This document shows, one piece after another, positions 1 through 12,256 of a stretch of DNA of 64,000 nt; position 1 is the stretch's first letter, and every line of letters begins with the position of its first letter. The stretch covers positions 43,516,685 to 43,580,684 of the forward strand of contig CM037598.1 of the NCBI GenBank assembly GCA_021018995.1. The letters run 5' to 3'. Source of the stretch: Chloranthus sessilifolius (lineage: Eukaryota > Streptophyta > Magnoliopsida > Chloranthales > Chloranthaceae). Made by a program: the position numbers and the translations under genes. A model generated the notes under the pieces. It was given only the letters and a program-made list of their open reading frames with translations. It ran no database searches and had not been told where the DNA came from.

Positions 1-637
1 GTAGGCAATTCGTCTATGTGTTTCTCTTTTCTAATGCATCAATGGTTGTGATTAGTCTGCAAATTTAACATTTACATGTAAACTAGAAGGGGTGATTCTG
101 ATGCATGATGGCCTCTATGCTCAAATTTATGTTTTTATTTGTCTGTATCGATTACCTCTAAAATAGAGTAAGCATTAGATAGATGGTGGAAGAACAATCC
201 AATTAGTATAGCCATTGAGAAAAGATACACAAAAACACTTACTTTTGCTTTTAGTGTACTTAACCATGAACCCCAAGGAAAGACTGAGGATGGTTCCTGC
301 ACTAAAATTAAAAATGCAAAAGGACTAGTAATCAGAATATACTCTCGTTTGTTCTTAAATTTTAGAATACCATCATATATTGGCATGATATATTAACATT
401 GTCCACTACGTAACTTATTAAAATACATCTAACTTGCTCAAATATAGAAACAGTGAAGCTGCATAGAAGTTAAATTTGTATAAAGTTGTTTACATGACTA
501 TAAACATTTGAAGAGCAGTAATGATATATCCAGATTATCTACATTTAATGCTTTGTGGGTTTGTCACCATCATTGTTAACATTTTTACGATTATACATCA
601 GCATATAAGCATCAGCTGATGAAAACATCTCCTCACA
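1..637. other. AT-rich flank left of putative CACTA element
   Basis: No RNA gene or repeat boundary is visible. The only possible coding signal is a short membrane-protein-like frame on the minus strand, listed separately. Confidence 0.5.
135..386 (-). other. Possible exon of an unrecognised membrane protein
   Basis: An 83-codon open frame on the minus strand has a non-random composition: a hydrophobic patch (SPFAFLILV), then a clear transmembrane-like stretch (VFVYLFSMAILIGLFF). Near its 3' end, GAG followed by GTAATC could be a splice donor, so the exon may end around position 150. I do not recognise the family. No adjoining exon is visible inside the window, and a chance frame cannot be excluded. 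Confidence 0.28.
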
Positions 638-945
638 CACTATGTCAAAATGAGAAAAATACGACTATAGCAATAGAAAATAAATCATTGCTTAAAAGAG
701 CGGTGGAATATTTCACCGCTTAAAATAGTGGTTTAAGTTACAAAACAATGGTTTTATAATTTAAAATAGTGTCACGTGCAACTCGATCCCCTGGTCACGT
801 GCAATCCTATCGGGCAACCTAATTCCGGACTCTTTCCTCTCTTTAATCTTTCCTACAAAACCGCCGCCTCTCTTAGCAACCTCATTTGAAACCAGAGCCT
901 CTCTCTCCTCTTCCTCTCTCTCGACAACCCTAGATTTTGCCCTAT

Positions 946-1075
946 TTTAGTTCAGATCGAAGCTCTCAACTTATTTTTAAGCCCCATTTCAGCTCAAATC
1001 GAAGCTCTCAACTTCCCCCAATTCAGCTGAGATTGAAGCTCTTACCTTTCCCTATTTCAGATCAGATCGACGGCT
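946..1075 (+). repeat. Imperfect tandem repeat in a 5'UTR-like leader
   Basis: Four degenerate units of roughly 35-40 bp centre on cagatcgaagctctcaactt, caaatcgaagctctcaactt, gagattgaagctcttacc and cagatcgacggct. The block follows a CT-rich leader (about 830-945) and two copies of tcacgtgcaa (about 773 and 796), which look like G-box (CACGTG) promoter elements. This resembles a promoter plus 5'UTR of a captured or host gene, but no start codon with a convincing ORF follows. Confidence 0.45.
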
Positions 1076-1130
1076 AGATTTCCATATCAATGAAGCAATT
1101 TTCATATCTGGTTCAGTGCTAGGTATGAGA

Positions 1131-4100
1131 TCTTCTCATCATCCTAATTCTTGAACTCACTCAGATCTGAGATGCGGATCAAATATGTTTTTATCTGATT
1201 TTTTTTTGGCGATCTGTTTTTATCTGATTTTTTTTTCCTTTTTTATTTATTTATAGATTTTGCATTTGATTCAACGGAATTTGTGTTTCTCATGCTTGAT
1301 ATCACAGAATTTGATGATAATTGAACGATCATAGCAGTTTTGGACGCTCAAAATAAACTTCCCAAGGTAAAAAATGTGTTCTTTCCTTCGTTTTCAAATG
1401 TTTTGAGTTTGAGTTTCTAATGATTTGAGGTTGTTTAGATATGTGGATTTTTCTGTGATTTTTAGTCCCGAATGGTGATATTTTTATGATCGTCTAATAA
1501 TATGCCTATTATTTCGATATCCACTGTCCAAAAGATTGGACGAAAAACAATCTTTATCATCTGATTCAAATCAATCAATGATTTTCAGCTGTGATTAGTG
1601 ATGAATATTTTGATATTTTTTATTTTATTTCGATTAATTTCCATAAGTTCAAAGACTGAATGTGATTTTTTTTTTTTGATAGAAAAATTGTGAATAGTTT
1701 TAGATTCCGGTTAGTGGTTTGTCACCATTGACTGAATCCAGTTCACTTGGAGTAGAATGAGTTTTAGAGTAAAACCATAATATATTTAATTTTTTATTCC
1801 TTTAGTGTTGAAAAATTGAAAAATGTGGGATGGTGGATTTAGATCACTTCCGAGACATATTTTTTATATTTTAAAATTAAATTATCCATATATGAATAGG
1901 ACCGAATCGAATTCCGAAACAGTTCGGGTTTACTAGGGCCCCTAGCGAATTGGGTTACCCTGACAGAAACACATTTGTCTTTACTCCATTATTAAGTGCC
2001 AAATTTGGCTGTCTGCTCTTAAGTTTTCCTATTTTCAGGTTTTAATTCTCAATTTACTTCGCACATAGTAGACAGCTGTAGGCCTGCCTACCTTGTTAAG
2101 AAGCAACCCAACAAGCAGTTTTTTTCTCCTCTATATATGGATAATTGCATATTGATAGTTTACTACTTTTTTTTGCCAATATAAAGTTGGGTATTTTATC
2201 TTTTTTTCTGTGATTTTTAGTCCTGAATGGTTAAATTGTAGGAATATTAGTACATGTGCTTGCGTGATTTAGAGTAACTTGATTTATGATGAAATTTAAG
2301 ATTTTGAAATCTATTTTATCATTATTATTAATAATAGAAGTGCGGTAGAACTATTAAAAACTGTCAACCATCGCTAGCCCCCACCAGAAGCAAATCCTGA
2401 CTATACCCGTAGTTGTATCCTCTTAATATCTATTTATTTATTCTTGGTTTCTTCATAAAAAATGCAAAACCCTAATCTTACATCAAAATTTGCATTTGGC
2501 ATCCCTGTTCCCAAAGACTAAATAGGATACATTATCCAATAAAGCTACTCATTTTTTTCTAGATTATGGGGAAACCCAACATGACCCACGAGCTCAACAT
2601 CTCAAAAATTTCTAGCTTTGGCTCTTTTTTTGAGAATTTTAGAATTCCTTATTGGACAGTGTTATATGGAGGACAAATTTTATGCAGACAAAGTGCAGGC
2701 AACTGATTTGCATAAATTTCTTGAGTCTTGGCCCATTATCCAGGGGCTTTAATTACCTTTTGTTCCTAATCTGGCACCAATTGACATGTAAGATTTAGTC
2801 AATTGTCCAAGCTGGTATATGAAATTGATGATTTTTATCAGCTACAACCTATAGTTGACGAGCCGTCCCTTATTCAAATGTATGTGAGGAGATCCATTGT
2901 TGAATCTCCTCACACACAAGCTCTTGACAGATTCAAAGTGTTACGTCTTATGACATATTGCAGCCTATATCTATTTAACCTCCTCTCCTTTGGCATTCTC
3001 ATCATCTTGACGCTCTCTAGTTTATGTGGAAAAAGTTAAGAAAGAGAAGATAATGATGATTAACACATTCATGCATTCAATCATTATTTGCTGAGATAAT
3101 TATGATTGCTGCTAATTAGATATTAGACAAACTTTGACCTAAGAGTATGAGACCTATTGAAGTTAGCTGATTAAATAACCCGTGTTAATTTAGTGAAAAA
3201 GGGACCATACATGCATAAAGCATTATTAATGACTACCATTTATTTTTCTAATACACTCCTGGAGTAGCTGGTGAATGAGAAGGATACTGAAATTAATCCC
3301 TACCGACTGCCTTTCTTGAGCAAGTCAATCACCTTAATGCTTTCCACTTTGACTCTTCCTTTGCTGGGCTTTTTTCTTCTTCTTTTTTCCCCTTCTTTGC
3401 GACTCATTATTATTTCGTGATTGACAGATGGGTTGTTTCTTTTTTGAGCTGCTATAAAGTGACTTACTAGGTATTCAATTCTGACAGCACATTGAAAACC
3501 ATCTCTACCATGTGATTAAGAGCCTAGAAAAAAATGAACGCCTGCCATGTGATTGTTTAAATCTATGTCAGCTGCTCATTTTTGGTCCCTGTAGACTCTT
3601 AATCACATGCTATATATATGTTTTTTTTATGAAACCTTATGGCTGAAATCCAATCTTGTTTATGGCGCCATGCACCACATGACATGATAAGATGTCAAAT
3701 TGGGAATCACCTGCATATAATAGATTACGTGATCACTGACCACATTGATCACCTAGTACCAGATCTTCTTTTTGAGTTGGTATTAGGTGCCCGAGAAGGG
3801 CAGTGCAAGAGACAATCTCCCTCTGCCAACCTCGCCTTGCGCAGATATCTTTGAGAGCCAAATTTGTGAAAGGCAAAAAACCTACTATCTTAGGTGCCTT
3901 CTTAAGTAATTGTGCATCTCTAGGAGTTTGACAAGTTTAACAGAGGGAGATTGGCCCATGCACGGTCCTTGGCTGACAGGTCGTTTCTAACCAAATTCCT
4001 TTTCTAGTGGAAAGTGGAAACTATATGCTTTATCATTTATTTTTTTAAACTTATTTATTTCAACGTTTATTTAATGTTTCTTGCTAGCATATAGGCAAAC

Positions 4101-5416
4101 ATTCCGAGGGCAATAAAAGAAAAAGTCACTTTCCATAATCTTGACCATTGCTTCAGAGGCAATAGTTAAAAGGGTGAGAAACTGATCTTTTTTTGGAAAA
4201 TTCCTTTGAGAGAACAGAAATAATGGGAAAAACAGGAAGTCCAAAGCTACGGATTGCTATCATTTTGCCAATCGATGTCGTTACAACACTCATTGCACAA
4301 TATCTCTGCACCTTGCTTAATCTCTCATTTGACTAATGAGTAATTTATACCATTGTGGGCTGGGCTTAGGCTTGGGCTTTAAAACTTTAAGCATGGGCAG
4401 AGCCATATACAAGAGTGGAGCCATATACAAGATTTAAAATTATAAGATATATTTTTTATATCAGACATCTTTTGTATATAAATCTACAGTGGACGGTAAA
4501 ATAATTATTAACATCTAAAATAATTAATAATTCAGGACTGCCCAGCCAATTGACTGCTCTATTATCTCGCATGTGAAATCATTATGACTGTTTTGACCAA
4601 GTCATCCTCGAAGCGCTTGTGTTTGCTGAACTAGCATTCAGTATATTCTGCCCTTATTCTGTTAAGTTGAAAACCCCTTGATCCCAATCCAACTTATCAT
4701 TAATTTTTGTGTTCTTGTTTGGCCAATTAGGACTACATCATCTGCAAACAACATTCATGACCTTGGGAACTCATCTTGTATTTATACTGTCAATTCATCC
4801 ATAACCAATTAAAATAAACCAGGACTCAAATTTTTGCTGGGGAACTCTGTTCTCTCTACTTTTAGTTCTTACTCAATAGTAATTATTCCATACATGTAGT
4901 TCGATATATTCATTTAGAATGCTTTTCCTTCGTAGTGTTAGCATCCATCTAATTATTTATCTCAGTACCTTATCATAGGCTTTCTACAAAATTAGCATTT
5001 GACAAAATAGCTGTGGCTTTTAATAGCTGGACGGTAATGGTGGTTTAGTCATCATTGCACTATTTATTAGAGCTAAGATTATAGTGGATCCTAACTATTA
5101 AACTCAATTTGATTGCATTGCTGATAATTTGTGGGAGACTAACTAATTTATGGAAACTTCTGAAATAGTTTGAAGTCATATTCCTTCTATGTAGTTCAAG
5201 CAGATTGATACCTCAATTGGTTCTTGTTTTTTAATATTGCATGTAATAATTATCTTATTTTCAATTAGTTCAGAGTAAATTTACCAATCACATACATCTT
5301 CATTTCAATTCTCTGCTCCATTAAAAAATATATTATGAAAATAAGTGTCTAGCAAATTGTAGTTTCCATTCCTTTAGAAACCTATTGACCCAGATATCTC
5401 TATATGACTCCTACAG
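1131..5416. other. Non-coding, intron- or intergenic-like sequence
   Basis: AT-rich, with many T-tracts. Short open frames near 2803-3036 and 3639-3851 have no recognisable domain and no flanking splice structure I trust. No tRNA, LTR or terminal repeat is seen. Confidence 0.5.
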
Positions 5417-6335
5417 GATTCTTTTGCCATACAAAGCTTTGAGTGTGGTATTGCTGCTCGAAACAGTGGTGCCTTTGCATGGGAAATAGATCCGGTTAAG
5501 CTTCTTCTTTATGGTAATTGAAACCAAAGATTTTGACATAAGCATTTGTCATTTATTTACCATTCTTTATGGTAATTGAAACCAAAGATTTTGACATAAG
5601 CATTTGTCATTTATTTACCATTTGTCATACTCCATGCAGGTTGAAGTTTTTGGGGGGCATGGAAAACCATCTATGATTTTGGACAAGGATGAAGGTCTGG
5701 AAAAGGTAATACCTGCTGATGATTATAGGACGATTACTTTTCAGTCATATTTTCATCTACTCTACATTTTGTAAAGCGCAGATTTGCAATTTTGAAATTT
5801 TTGTAAAGCTTCAATCATGAGAAATTCTAGATAATGAGTAGGTTCTGACACATATAAGAGTATCTTTTTCTTCAAATATGAGAAATTTTTTATAATTTTT
5901 TATGATTATAAGAGCTTCAGTCATGAGAAATTTTTTATAAGTTTTTCTTCACCCAAGTAAGTTAATGGTAGTGATGGAGTGATGTAAGGCTCATGCCCCT
6001 GCCAAATAATTTTCAATCTTGATACTCATTTATCTTAGATTCAGGATGGCGCTAACTTGACTCAATTGGGTTTTGTTCTAGGAGAAGGTTCAAACTCCAT
6101 ACAAATTAGAGGGAAGTCTGAAAAAGATATAGCCTCAAGCCATGAATCTTTTGAAGTGAGTTAGTTGAAGCTTGGTTGTTGTAGAAAATAAAGAAAAGAA
6201 AAAATTGGAACCTCATACCACAAATGACAGTGAAATGGAGAAGACAATGAAATTAGTGTGGAAGGAGCAGAAGAGGGGGGTATCTTGGCTGTTGGTACTG
6301 ATAAGGAGCGGATCATTTCAGCTGAAGATGTTGTA
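5417..6335 (+). pseudogene. Exon relics of an unrecognised host-type gene
   Basis: After a CTACAG acceptor, 5417-5494 encodes 26 residues ending AFAWEIDP and is followed by GTTAAG. A second exon follows a TGCAG acceptor at 5640-5705 (VEVFGGHGKPSMILDKDEG, then GTAATA). The two join in phase, giving ...EIDPVEVFGG. Further protein-like stretches lie near 6043-6160 (ANLTQLGFVLGEG) and 6245-6335 (GGILAVGTDKERIISAEDV). The splice phasing argues for a real gene or a captured fragment. I do not recognise the family. Possible downstream exons are at 12257-13675, separated by the LINE insertion. Frames beyond the second exon are not continuous, so it is probably broken. Confidence 0.42.
5505..5620 (+). 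repeat. 58-bp perfect tandem duplication in intron
   Basis: The unit ttctttatggtaattgaaac... at 5505-5562 is repeated at 5563-5620 without visible change. It lies just after the exon ending at 5494, within the presumed intron. Confidence 0.9.
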
Positions 6336-7562
6336 AGATTCTATACATCTAAACTATAGATTTGCTTCTACTAGTGTTTTTATTATTAATTTGAACTACT
6401 ATCCTGTTAAGAAAATGATAGTAGGGTCGGGTCAGGCCAAGAATTCAGGACCATCTTTTGCTTGAATGCATAATTAGCCCAACGTGTGCCCAAGAAGGCC
6501 ATATGATGATGTCAGAACCTTAGTTCTGTTGTCATTAGATCAGAACTTGACAACCTGATTCTTGAAGGTCTTAATTTCTCATGGTTTTTTGACAAATTAG
6601 TAGATTTTGAGGACCCTATTTTAATGGTGTTTTGAACCATATAATATGTTAAATTGAATGATTAAATTCTCTAGATATTAATTCGAGGAGGAAAGTAAAC
6701 AACTTTATACCCAATTTTCTAGGATCTCAAATTTTCTGTAAGTCCTACTGATACTGCGTTAGTCCAATGTGCATCAACGCCTTTCAACGGAGATTTAAAA
6801 CCACCATTTTACCTTGTGCACGGGTGAAACACCTAATACCATCTTTTGCTTTTATCATTCCCAAAAGGAGTGTGCAGCTGCTGCCACATAAATCTATCAC
6901 CAGCCACAATTATCTGAGATTGTTGACTAATGAAATATAAGTGCAGTCAATTATTTAAATTTAATTAGGTACAATTGTATTCAATTGGTCAAATATTGTC
7001 ATATAGGTGTGATTCTCTAAGTGAGATATGTTGCAATGATAGACAACCACTTTAACTGTTTGGATTTATTATAGATATATATATGTGCCACATGACATAT
7101 CTTGAATTATATTTTAATGATGTAAGATCAAATACATATTTGGGAAAGGTGTTCTCAGTCACCATTCTCCAAGCTTCCATGTGGAGCTCCACGTGACACC
7201 AAAAATATTGTTTCGATGTCACGTGGAGCTCGGATGCATTGCATAGATCATCTTTAAAAAAATAAAATTTGAAAACTCATCTCCACCGTGTTTTTTTAAC
7301 CGTGAAATGTGGACCAAAGAAACCCATCAAACATTGACTTGTCGGTTTAAAAAGTTTTTTTTCAAAATTTCTTTTTTAAATATTGATCTAAACGACTCAC
7401 CTGAGCTCGACGTGACACCCAAACATTGTTTTGGGTGCCATGTACATGTACTTCCACATTGACCTTGGAGGACGGTTACCGTCCTCCCATGGAGGAACCA
7501 GCTCCCCAATATAAATAAGTTGTTAGTTTTGAAGTACTTGGTTCTTCAGTGCTACATTTCTA
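6336..7562. other. Non-coding sequence 5' of the LINE
   Basis: No coding signal. Around 7180-7220 and 7400-7460 there are repeated phrases on the theme agctcnacgtgacaccnaaa-attgttt, suggesting a small local duplication. No clear LINE 5'UTR or target-site duplication was located. Confidence 0.4.
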
Positions 7563-8948
7563 GAGAAACAACCTTACTACAATATTAGCTACATTTTCAA
7601 ATTCCAAAATGAAGAAGATGTGATTTCTGTTCTCAATGCAGGAATTTGGACAATTGGGGGAAGACCTCTTATTTTGATGAGATGGGAACCGGATTTGAAG
7701 CCGGAACGAGAACTGCTGAATTATGTTCCCATTTGAATTAAATTTCCAAGATTACCAATTCACTTTTGGTCGGCTAAAACCCTTAGTCGGATTTCTAGTG
7801 CTCTTGGGACTCCGATACACACCGACGGCCCTACGGCTTCTAAGTCCAGATTAGCATATGCACAGATTTGTGTTGAGGTTGATGCAAAATTTGAATTTCC
7901 GAATTCAGTCCTTTTGAAACGCGAGGATGGCTCTGTGCACTCACAAAAAATTGAATATGAATGGAGACCAACAATATGCAAATATTGTTCTTCTTTCAAT
8001 CACGGCTCGGAGCGTTGCTCGATGGGGCCCAAACTTGTTGTTAGACAGGAATGGATAAGGAAGAGAGCTTTAGATGAATCAGATCTAGTGAAGGGGATCA
8101 TGCAAAATCCTTTGGATGATGGTCACACGAACCTCAAAATGATGGAAGAGGTAAAGCTCGACAAGAACAATACTGCTCGTGGATTAGATGGGGTAGGTAG
8201 TTGTACCAAATCTGGTAAGGAGAAGGCCAATCTTGATGAGCATTTAGAAGATGAATCTAATTCCAATGATGTGGACCACACGGATTCCGAGGATCTTGTG
8301 GAAAGGGTAGCTGAGACCCCAGATAATAGTGAAGACAGCTATAATGGGCGACCACCAATTCAGGAAAATATATTGCAAAACTGCCGTGGGGATGATTTGT
8401 TGGATGGTGTAAATCAGCCTAAATTCCTGGAAGCAATCCACAACAATGCTGTTGGGACTATGAAGAGCGTGGAATTTCCACAATTTCAGGAAGTCTTCAG
8501 CCATGATGTTGAGAATCTAGAGAGCAAGATTCTGCCACAAAATATGGAAGGATTATATCGGGTAAGAGGTGCTGGTGGGTCTCTGGATGGCGCCAATCTG
8601 GATGGGCCGATTTTGGAAGATGGGGAAACCGGTTGGTATACACAGAGGAAAAGTAGGAGCTCCAATTCTCCTACTAAAAATAAGGGAGATTTTGTGGCTT
8701 CCGAGTCTTTTGTGAATAATGAGGGGGCTAATTTCAAGAAACCTGTAATCACGGAGAATAAAGTTGACATTCTCGACGATGATCAACCGTTGACACTACT
8801 CGCAAATAGTAAGGCGAGGATCTTGTCACTTACCAATATAAATAAAAATTTGAATTCTAAACTTGGTAAGAAGAATGATGCAAGGAAATTGGTTTCCAAA
8901 ACCAATCCGGGGATAGGAAGGCCAGCCCAATCAAATTCTTCTAAATGA
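7563..8948 (+). pseudogene. LINE ORF1 (gag-like, DUF4283 plus zinc knuckle)
   Basis: In LINEs this protein binds the element RNA in the ribonucleoprotein particle. The frame runs through FKFQNEEDVISVLNAG and IWTIGGRPLIL (typical of the DUF4283 region of plant L1 ORF1), then WRPTICKYC and a CX2CX4HX4C knuckle at about 7977-8018. A long acidic, low-complexity tail follows. One in-frame TGA at 7733-7735 replaces the expected Trp of a WIKFP-type motif. The 5' part is missing or unrecognisable. The stop codon overlaps the ORF2 start as ATGA at 8945-8948, which suggests termination-reinitiation coupling in the ancestral element. Confidence 0.78.
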
Positions 8949-11749
8949 ATCTTGCCACGTGGAATGTTCGGGGACTCAACCATCCGACAAAGAGGGCGGA
9001 AATTCGAAGAATGCTGCGAGAATACGAAATTGGTATTTTCTGTGTAGTCGAGACCAAGGTCACAGTCAAACGAGCAGAGAAAATTGTACGCAATATTAAT
9101 AAGAGATGGTGTTGGCTCAATAATTTTTCATCTCATGAACGTGGTCGAATCTGGATCATTTGGGATTCGACAAAATTCACAATTCATAAGAATTTTGAAA
9201 ATGATCAATTGATTCAGTGTTATGTGGAAACAGTATCGGATGGGAAAACTTTTGATCTTACCGGTGTCTATGCGTCAAATTTGGCATGCGATAGGAGGAA
9301 TTTATGGGCCTCTTTGGTCAGCATCTGCCCCACAATTGCTAGACCTTGGCTGGTGTTTGGGGATTTCAATTGTGTGAGATATCAAACTGAGAAAATTGGA
9401 GGACGTGCAGTGCCAACTAGGATTTTGACTGAATTTAACCAATGTCTTGACACTTGTGGGTTGTTTGATATGAGAGCTATTGGCAGCACTCTATCTTGGA
9501 GTAATCTCTCTCTGGATTAAAGACGTATTATGTATAGACTGGATAGAGCTCTCACCAATGATGATTGGCGGTGCCACTTTCCAAATGTTGTTGCTGAATA
9601 TCTTTCGGCCGGCTCATCGGATCATGCTCCTATTCTGATTCGGGTTCATCAAGCGAAAATGGGTGGGCCGAAGCCATTCAAATATTTCCCAATGTGAACT
9701 CATCAACCGGGTTTCCGAGATATTATTGAGGAAGCTTGGAATACTCATGTCGATGGTACTGATATGTTCATACTACATCACAAGTTGAAAAATGTTAAAC
9801 TGGCGATTCGGCGTTGGAACAATGATAAGTTTGGGTCCATGCACACTAGGGTGGCTGATGTGAGGCACTCCTTGATACATATTCAGGCTTCTATTCAACG
9901 AGACCCGCTAAACTTCAATCTTGCGAAAGAAGAGAGAAAAGCAGTGGTCTCCTTGAACCAAGAATTGGATCTACAGGAGAATTTCTACAAACAGAAGGCT
10001 AAAATTCATTGGCTTAATGATGCAGATAGAAATACTCGATTCTTTCATGCTTCCTACAAAAGCCGTATAGCTCATGATTGTCTATTTGAACTTGAAGATG
10101 TAGGAGGGAATCGCCTTTCTGATCCGGATTCTATTGGTAACTTCGTTACCAATCACTATAAAGATGTCTTTAAGCCGTCTAGCAATGCAGATATTCCAAC
10201 TATTCCTTTCAAGCGGGTTCTTAGTGGGGAAGAGACTTCTATGCTTTCTTTGCCAATCACTACGAATGAGATCAAGCAGGTGGTGTTTAATTCTCCAATT
10301 GGCAAAGCCCCAGGTCCAGATGGGTTTCCGGCCGAATTCTTCAAATGCTTCTGGGACATTGTTGGCAAGGATGTCTGCAAAGCGGTGAGCAACTTTTTTA
10401 AACGGGGTAAATTGCTTAAATCTCTTAATGCTACTTTTATCAAGCTTATTCCAAAAGAAAATGATGTTAGAACTATTGATAAACTCAGACCTATAGCCCT
10501 ATGCAATTTTATTTATAAAATTATCACTAAGATTATGGCTAATAGGCTGGCTGTGGTGCTCCCTCGGTTGGTTAGTCTTAATCAATAGGCTTTTGTTAAG
10601 GGTAGACGAATTACTGAAAATATTCTCCTAGCCCATGAGATGGTTCAAAAATTTCACTTGAAGCATGGTCCAAAGGCTCTATGCATCAAAATTGACCTCA
10701 AAAAGGCTTATGATAAGGTGCGGTGGGATTTTATTTTGGAAATCCTTAAGCAGTTAAATTTTGATAGCACTTGGATTGGGTGGGTTCGAGAATACATAAC
10801 AACCCCTTCATTCTCCATCCTTGTAAATGGTACTCCTCATGGATACTTTAGAAGCGAGTGTGGCATCCGGCAAGGCGACCCTTTATCCCCCCTCATTTTT
10901 ACCCTCGTTATGGAAGCCTTTTTTGCTATGATGGATCACAAAGCTGAGGTCGAACACATTAAATGCCCTTCTCTTCTTGGTGGTCCCATTGTATCTCACT
11001 TACTTTTTGCAGATGATGTTATTTTATTTAGCAATGATGAAGAGTCTTCGGCTAGTGGTATTAGAAGCATGCTCAATGAATTCCATGATGCTTCTGGTCT
11101 TTTGGCAAATGATAGCAAATGTTTAGTGATTTTTAGTAAAGCCTGTTACTCACCTACTTTACTCAAAAATATATTGAGGTTTAAAGAAGAGATGCTTCCT
11201 ATTAAATATTTGGGGCTGCCTCTCTTTACTTCTCGAATGTCTCACTCTCTATGCAAGCCGCTAATCGATAAAATTCGGAATAGACTTGAAAGCTGGAAGG
11301 GTCATCTTCTATCTTATGCCGGCAGGTTACAACTTATAGGATCTGTGCTAAATAGTTTTCAGGTTTACTGGACTGGTGCTTTTATGTTACCAATGCGAAC
11401 TTTGAAAGAAATTGAATGTATCTTTGCTTGATTACTATGGAGGGGTCCCATGTTAGCGCAACCGTTGCATTCTATTAAATGGTCCAAAGTATGTAAGTCT
11501 AAACTTGAAGGGGGGTTAGGCATCAGAAAAATAAGGGATTGGAACTTGGCCGGCATGGCTAAACTTTTTTTTGAAATTGAAGACCTCTTATTTGTTATGC
11601 TTTCTCCCTTAAATCATCGATTGCCTATTTTTCTTATCGCTGGGAGCATTTCATGTGCAATTATAAACTCTGAGACTGTTTTGATTGATACCCTATTTAG
11701 AATACTTGGTGCTAGTCCGACTCGCAAGCCTTATTTTCTCTTTGGATAA
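8945..11749 (+). pseudogene. LINE ORF2: AP endonuclease plus reverse transcriptase
   Basis: This is the target-primed reverse transcription enzyme. The endonuclease domain opens MNLATWNVRGLNHPTKRAE, continues with VVETKV and WLVFGDFNC, and closes with SDHAPIL. The RT domain shows APGPDGFPAEF, KLRPIALCNFIYK, KIDLKKAYDKVRWDF, GIRQGDPLSPLIF and the catalytic FADD (HLLFADDVILF). All of it lies in one frame over about 935 codons, interrupted by four nonsense codons: TAA at about 9518, TGA at about 9695, TAG at about 10586 and TGA at about 11429. At least three fit C-to-T or G-to-A change (CAG to TAG, TGG to TGA). Similarity fades after about 11570, and no C-terminal RNase H is visible. The element cannot encode active protein. 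Confidence 0.9.
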
Positions 11750-12256
11750 ATCCATATTCTCATAAATATAGCCCACTGCAGGCTTAACATTGTTATCCAC
11801 CAAACAAAGTAGCTCGAAAAAGGACCCAATATCTTCAAAGAATGCAACAAGTTAGTTTTATTTATTTATTTTTTATAGGTAAGCTGGGATTGAACCTGCG
11901 ACCTAGAGGTTACAATATTGAGTTAATCCAAAAAGATGTTTGCAAAACTCTCACACCCCTCTTCCCTCTGCAATGTTTCAACCATTTATATTCATCTACC
12001 TTCTGAACAGAACATAGATTGCAATCTATTATTTTGCTCGTGGACATGAAATTTACAGATGCAGAGGGGTGGCAAGGGGCTGGGCTCAGGCCAGAAAAAC
12101 CTCTTTAAGAGTGAAGCAAAAGAGGTTGATTAGAGCCTCTATCTGAATTGCATTGTTGCATTTTCAAAAACATATATTGAACAATGATTTCTTAATTTAT
12201 GTTCTTGTCATTATTGCCACTCTATTCTACTTTCTGTTTATGTTGATAATTTTTTT
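11750..12256. other. Non-coding, contains a reversed SINE
   Basis: Apart from the SINE at 11853-11940, no coding or structural signal is seen. Confidence 0.4.
11853..11940 (-). mobile_element. tRNA-derived SINE fragment
   Basis: Read on the minus strand it has a polymerase III B-box match GGTTCAATCCC after GGTCGCA, then TTACCTATAAAAAATAAAT, an A-rich 3' tail. The copy at 15085-15172 shares the same B-box surroundings and TTACCTATAAAA, so the two are one family. The 5' half with the A box is not obvious. Confidence 0.55.

Larger units (their letters stand above)
7563..11760 (+). mobile_element. L1-type LINE retrotransposon, inactivated, 5'-truncated
   Basis: Two consecutive frames have the canonical plant L1 order: ORF1 with a DUF4283-like region plus CCHC knuckle, then ORF2 with AP endonuclease plus reverse transcriptase. 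The upstream limit is set by where the ORF1 frame becomes recognisable. The 3' limit is set by the last in-frame stop; no poly(A) tail or flanking duplication was identified. It probably sits in an intron of the surrounding gene relic. Confidence 0.8.
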
